Source: Cryptomeria japonica
Taxonomy: Eukaryota > Streptophyta > Pinopsida > Cupressales > Cupressaceae
Assembly: GCF_030272615.1 (NCBI RefSeq)
Contig: NC_081409.1
Span: 206,753,190-206,817,189 of the forward strand
DNA: 64,000 bases
Reading direction: 5' to 3'
Shown here: in pieces, positions 59,334 through 64,000 of the stretch
How positions within the stretch are numbered: position 1 is the stretch's first letter
Layout of the letters: each line of letters begins with the position of its first letter
Translations under genes and position numbers: made by a program
The notes under the pieces: model-generated
Seen by the model: only the letters and a program-made list of their open reading frames with translations
Databases searched by the model: none
Told to the model about the DNA's origin: nothing

Positions 59334-60796
59334 TTAGGCAGACTTTGATCATGCTTGGAAGGAATTCATCTTCTCTTTGTCACGCCAACTTGGAAGACTC
59401 CATGCCAAGGCAGACTTGGAAGATTGTCAGACATGTTCAAGGTGGACTTGGATAGTTCTTAGACATGGCGGACTTGGCAAAGGCTTTGTCAATTTGTGTT
59501 TGCTTTTTGTCGTGACCTCCTTCATATTTTCCTTAGGCTAGGTGAAGTTTGAAAATCTCCTGTCAACCTTAATTTGTCTTTCATCATGGCGGATTTGGAA
59601 GAAGTCTGATCGCCATATTCTAATCAATTCCTATCATGCTTTTCTTTATGGCTAGCGAACTTCATTGGTACTTTGCTGCCTTAACCTGCAAAAACACATG
59701 AAAATTTAATATTATTTTCACCTTTTAATTCTGATTTTTAATCCTCTTTTCTGAAAATTTCACATTCAGCCTATTAAAAGGTTAAATTTCTGTGAAAAAA
59801 GCAGACTAAAAGTGAAGGAATTGATCAAGAAATTGATAAAATAAGACAGAAAGGTAAGAAAATTCAATGAAATTCAGATTTTAGGTCCTCTTTATGACTG
59901 AAATTTACCTTCAACTCTGATATTCTGTCTTAAAATCCAAAAAAGCACTTAATTTCTTGATTTCTAACACTTAGAAGAGAATTCACTTCTAGAAAATCTC
60001 TCCAAAATTCACAAATTTTGAGAGAAAACTTCTTCTCAATTGCTCTCCAAATTCTCAACCTGAATAATGAATTGTGTAAATGAGCTGGTTGAAAATATAT
60101 AGTCTAGGATTTTTAAATTTAGAAGTTTTATTTTTGTCTTTTTTTGTTTTTAAATTATTTTATTTTATTTTTTTGTTTTTTGTTTTAATTTTTCCAAAAT
60201 GGAAAGTTTTATTTTATCTCTCAAATTCATCTTTATCAAGGAATCTTCTAAAACTTTCTTTTAATTTCCAAAATTCTTGAAGTTTTTTTTTTGAAATAAT
60301 TCTAAGTGTTGAAAAATAATCTTAATTTTGGAAAATAATTTAAATTTTTTAATGTGACAAATTTATTTTCCAACTTGCTTTACACTTCCATGCCTTATTT
60401 TATTTTATTTTTCTTCCAACATGGTCTAATCTCAAGTAGGAATTTAACTAACTCTCGCCAAGAGTTGATTAACCATTGGTAGGAGTTTACCAAGTGTCAG
60501 ACATTTTTGCTTAATCATAAGGTGAGCCCGACTGAGTCTTGGACAACTTTCTTATGCTCTGGTGGACATTGATCTTGCCTAAACATCTTCCATACTTGAC
60601 ATCCTTGGGCGAATTTGATCGATCATTTGCCATTCCATTTGTCTGACTTTCAGCCTTGACGAGTTTGTCTAAGCATCTGCCATTTTTACTTCTCCAACTT
60701 AGGCAAAATTTTCAATGAGCCATACCCAAACTCTTCCTCTACCCTTGATCAACAATGTTCATGCCATGTTGATACCATGCTGGTTCATCTAGAACA

Positions 60797-60915
60797 AAAC
60801 CCTAATTAGGGTTTGCACTCTGCTTTTTGCACTTGGAGACCTCATTTTCGTAATCTGAGAACATGGGCACTGATAAAATAGCTGATCTTTTCGAACAAAA
60901 CCCTAATTAGGGTTT
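60797..60915 (+). repeat. Two telo-box palindromes AAACCCTAATTAGGGTTT
   Basis: The 18-bp perfect palindrome occurs at 60797-60814 and 60898-60915 and also at 44718-44735 in the other long LTR. It consists of two inverted plant telo-boxes (AAACCCTAA). Further single AAACCCTAA words follow near 60993, 61105 and 61450. Confidence 0.9.
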
Positions 60916-61475
60916 GCATTTTGTTTTTTACCCTTAAAGACATAATTTTCAAAATCTGAGAACATGGTAGTAATAATTTGGCATGAAGATCAAAACCCTA
61001 ATCTCGGAAAAAAGCAAAAATTTTAAACCCTTGCTTTTTATACTTAGAAGCAAAACATTTCAAATCTGAAGACATGGCCAGGGCTGATATGACCTAAAGA
61101 ACAAAACCCTAATCTCAGGAAAAAACAAAAATTTGGAAGCCCTGTTTTTTATACCTAGAAGCAAGATTTTCAAATTCCGACAAAATGGGTAGTAATAAAA
61201 TGACTTGAGGAACAAAACCCACATGCCACTTTCAAAAAAGCAGAAAAAGAAAAAATTCTAAAAATAGCAGGTTGTCAAAAATGACCCAAAGCAATTGCGA
61301 TCCTCGTCCTTTGGACCTTCTGAGCACTTTGACAACATTCATACAATTTTCTGAGCATGATTTCTCAACTTGGCTTGGGATGAATTCTCAAAAACTCTAA
61401 CTCCTCATTGTAAAAAGACTGGTGATTAGCAGTTGCGACACCAAAGCAAAACCCTAAAAAGCAAAAACAAAGGGT

Positions 61476-61516
61476 CCCCATTTAAAATGGGGCGATGTGT
61501 GAAAAAGGTCACAACA
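61476..61516 (-). promoter_or_regulatory. Conserved LTR-terminal hairpins
   Basis: CCCCATTTAAAATGGGG (61476-61492) and TGTGA-n-TCACA (61498-61514) are inverted repeats. The same two structures occur at 47638-47654 and 47660-47674 of the other copy with different loop bases. They mark the U3 start in minus sense. Confidence 0.65.
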
Positions 61517-62354
61517 GAAAGCATGCCGCCAAGCTAAAGACCTACAAAACAAATACATTAGATAGAAAAATCTACACAAGACAAGGTTAGAAAGTGAAAA
61601 TTCCCAAGACGATGGGGTTAGATCGTGATAATCAAATAGATATACAAATAAGAACATGGATAGCACACACATGAAAGCACATAACAAGCAAACCAAAAGT
61701 TTTGAGTCAGCAAAGTGAAAGAGACCTCGATATAAAAGATTTTCTCAATACTATGCGTCATCCCCAAAATACAAGAAACCACACATAGAGGAATTCTAAA
61801 AAGGAGAGAAGAATGCAAGGATCAATTGCCTCAAGGAAGAATGCACCCAAAAGTCAAAGAAGCAATCGATGTCGAAGAGGTAGTACATGACCCAAACACT
61901 AGCTAGCGATCATATAGATGGTAATGATTAAAAAGATAAATCACAATCTAGCAAGTTGTGTTATGCCAGGTGATCAAAGATTAGTAGCACCAACCTCGCT
62001 ATGAAGGAAAGCCACTACCAAAAGATAAGTAGAACCGACCTTGCTATGAAGGAAAGCCACTACCAAAAGATAAGTAGAACAGACCTTGCTATGAAGGAAA
62101 GCCACTACTGATAGAGATAAATAGATGCTATATAGGACCAACCTCGCTATGGAGGGAGACCACTATAGATAAGATCAATTTTGATAAGAGCCACAAAAGG
62201 CAAAGGTAGATACTCGCCACATTGGGCGATAAAAAGATAGTCACCACAATGGGCAAGAGATAGACATGCACCTCTGTGGGTGAAAAAGAGATATGATAAG
62301 AATGCATAAATAAATGGAATGTGTAATTGAACAGGATAGAGGTAAACCTCGATA
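61517..62354 (-). other. Tat-like element interior, non-coding part
   Basis: Lies between the zinc-knuckle coding remnant and the nested long LTR. It contains a 45-bp tandem repeat and no recognisable reverse transcriptase or integrase sequence on either strand. Confidence 0.55.
61984..62165 (+). repeat. 45-bp tandem repeat, three units plus a partial
   Basis: Units starting GTAGMACCRACCTYGCTATG begin at 61984, 62029 and 62074. A partial diverged unit is at about 62139-62165. Confidence 0.93.
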
Positions 62355-64000
62355 TCACTTGTTGTGCAAAGAAGAAGAAGGTGCAGCAATAGATGAAGAA
62401 TTAATGACACCTGATTGAAGAAGTTGTTGTATCTTGTCCGTCAAGGCCTTACATTCACTTGTGGAATGGCCAAGCACTTGATGGTATGTATAGAAAGAAT
62501 GTTTTGCTTTATTATCCTTATGAAACTTCTTTTGTGTAGGAGGAGGGAGAACAATCAAGCGGGCTTTAAGAACCCGCAACAAAGTAAGCTCTTGATCAGA
62601 TAAAGGATGAGGAGTAGGAAGCAACCCTTTCTCTTGGAGAGAAGAGTTTGACTACTCACAAGAAGAAGACATGGGAACATTAGAGAACAAAGGCGATGAA
62701 GACAAAGGAGAAGCTTTGTAACCTAAACCCACTGTAAAAGAGTGTAATTTCGATTCCAAAGGGACCTTGACTCCTTGACCCATGCGCCCAAGACCATCTC
62801 CTTTGTATCCATACTTGGAAGGAATGTTGAACTCTGAACCATAACATGATTGCAACTCCTCCAAAGGGGGAAGATCACCTTTAATGGTATAGCCAATGGT
62901 GTTCACATGATCCCACGATATAGAAGAATAATCATCTTCGATAGCGGGTGTGAATGATACTTTTGGAAAGTTAAGGTGGATAGGGTTGACTTTATATTTC
63001 CAATGAAGGAGTTGTAAAGTCTAAAGAACCCCAATCATCACCAAGAAATGCATTTGTTTGAGAAGAAGATGAATTTGAAGGAGATGGAGTGGGAGTAGAC
63101 TTAGGACTTTCTACTTTAGGAGGATTTTCTTTAAGGACAACCTTTTCAAGGGTTTCCTCTTTAGGAGGATCCATGGGAATAGTTGTTGGCAAATTAGAAG
63201 ATAAAGATGGAATATAATTTTGAAAGGTAGGTGTAATCGAGGCATGACCAGCTGTTGCGATTTGACATAACTTCATAGCATCAGGATCAGCCTTGAATGT
63301 AACTACCTGATTGTTAGCAACAAACTTAATAGAACCATGGAGGGTAGAACTAACCACTCCTAAAGCATGAATTCAAGGTCTACCCAAGAGAAGATTATAC
63401 GATAAAGGTCCTGGCATAACATGCACCAAGGTTGGAATAGTAACTGGTCCAATCTTTATAGGCAAAGTAATAGTGCCCAAAGTGGTTTTACCAGTATTAT
63501 CAAAACCACCGATGAACATAGAAGATGGTGAAAGAGAATTCGAATCCACTTTGATTTTGGGCAATAGGTCTAGACTACAGACATTGAGTGTCGAGCCAGT
63601 ATCAATGAGAGTCTGTCTAATGCCGACACCATTAACATAAACAATTATCATTAATGGATCTGCTTGATTTCTAACTTTGAGAGGCAGGAGTTCATGTGGA
63701 TAGAATGTAACATTCGGCGAACCTACATGAATATGATCCATCAACGCATTTACATCCAAAGGGCTAGCAGAAGAAGGCAATAAGATCTTTTGAAGAACTT
63801 CCTGAAGCATACCTTGATAAACTGGAGCAGTCTAAAGCAAATCCCAAAGTGAGATCTTAGAGGGAGTAACACGAAGTTGCTCAATAAGATTGTAATCGCT
63901 AGGTTGCTTAACTGAAGGCTTAGGTGCTTGAGGAAGATCTGGTTGAGAAGGTGGTAAAGAAGCATTCGATTTATCAACATTTTGCTTATTTCTATGAGTG
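62355..64000 (-). pseudogene. Tat-like Gypsy polyprotein: protease, G-patch-like segment, zinc knuckle (5' partial)
   Basis: Read right to left on the minus strand. The first segment is YNLIEQLRVTPSKISLWDLL (about 63830-63890), typical just before protease in Tat/Athila-type Gypsy elements. Next is an aspartic protease with intact catalytic LIDTGSTLNV (about 63580-63610) and the family end LLLGRP (about 63373). Then come VVSSTLHGSIKF (63310-63357), a G-patch-like YGYKGDGLGRMGQG (about 62785-62826) and a zinc-knuckle-like YHQVLGHSTSECKALTDKI (about 62430-62490). In-frame stops (Gln-type codon at about 63829, Trp-type codon in RP-x-IHALG near 63370) and frameshifts (near 62990 and 62650) inactivate it. 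No reverse transcriptase or integrase follows before the polypurine tract, so the element is internally deleted or non-autonomous. Gag would lie beyond the window. Confidence 0.85.

Larger units (their letters stand above)
56561..61516 (-). mobile_element. Second very long LTR copy (4956 bp), solo
   Basis: Starts TGTTGGTGTCTGTTTTATC and ends GAAAAAGGTCACAACA. Both ends match the 3926-bp solo LTR at 43752-47677, including the CCCCATT...AATGGGG hairpin and GTCACAACA terminus. Flanking pentamers GGAAG (56556-56560) and GAAAG (61517-61521) differ at one base and are probably a decayed TSD. It lies about 120 bp upstream (in minus sense) of the Tat element's polypurine tract, so it is nested in that element. 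Minus orientation is by homology with the first copy. The extra length comes partly from internal tandem duplications. Open frames inside (57517-57955, 58079-58588, 59038-59301) only follow those repeats. Confidence 0.8.

Noticed and set aside
60797-60915. Interstitial telomere tract
   Set aside because: Only isolated AAACCCTAA words and palindromes occur, without tandem TTTAGGG arrays.
1-64000. tRNA or rRNA genes
   Set aside because: No cloverleaf with A and B boxes or conserved rRNA core was noticed; the tRNA-like words seen are retrotransposon primer-binding sites. A tRNAscan-type search was not possible here.

Overview
This window looks like nuclear DNA of a seed plant, most likely a gymnosperm and probably a conifer. 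The reasons are a PLS-type PPR-DYW editing factor whose motif wording is typical of conifer PPR proteins, low gene density, AT-rich intergenic DNA, and layers of old, mutated Copia, Gypsy and hAT transposons. No bacterial, organellar or viral gene is evident. The species cannot be fixed from sequence alone.

Only two host genes are supported. At the left edge (1-1818, +) is the 3' part of a PPR-DYW gene whose PPR triplets are exact 303-nt units. At 41.3-41.6 kb (-) are the last two coding exons, with a 109-bp GT-AG intron, of an inosine triphosphate pyrophosphatase (ITPA/HAM1) gene. Its upstream exons are not seen in the window.

The rest is mobile DNA and its decay products. 1.8-13.0 kb: AT-rich DNA with small tandem repeats, an LTR+PBS remnant (6.9-7.2 kb) and a GC-rich G-quadruplex island (9.2-9.4 kb). 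13.0-17.9 kb: a degenerate minus-strand Ty3/Gypsy chromovirus, split by a 2.15-kb non-autonomous LTR element with a perfect 5-bp target-site duplication (TSD). 17.9-22.3 kb: repeats, including a diverged ~360-bp family. 22.4-24.4 kb: Copia LTR, primer-binding site and truncated gag. 24.4-32 kb: unassigned DNA with strong strand asymmetry and an array of five small hairpins. 32-36.7 kb: a broken Copia element with an internal segment duplicated around an inverted 1.6-kb LTR. 36.7-43.4 kb: repeats plus the ITPA exons. 43.4-50.5 kb: hAT element 1, interrupted by a 3.9-kb solo LTR with a perfect TSD. 52.0-55.2 kb: hAT element 2, related and in the same orientation. 55.2-64 kb: the 3' half of a minus-strand Tat-like Gypsy element (3' LTR, polypurine tract, protease, G-patch-like segment, zinc knuckle), itself interrupted by a 4.96-kb copy of the same long LTR family.

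Insertion order can be read locally: the chromovirus precedes the non-autonomous element, hAT 1 precedes the solo LTR, and the Tat element precedes the second long LTR and probably cuts off the end of hAT 2. I found no convincing new multi-gene system. The most interesting items are the concealed ITPA exons, the very long LTR family with telo-box palindromes and hairpin minisatellites, the duplicated Copia segment around an inverted LTR, and the Tat element's unusual domain order.
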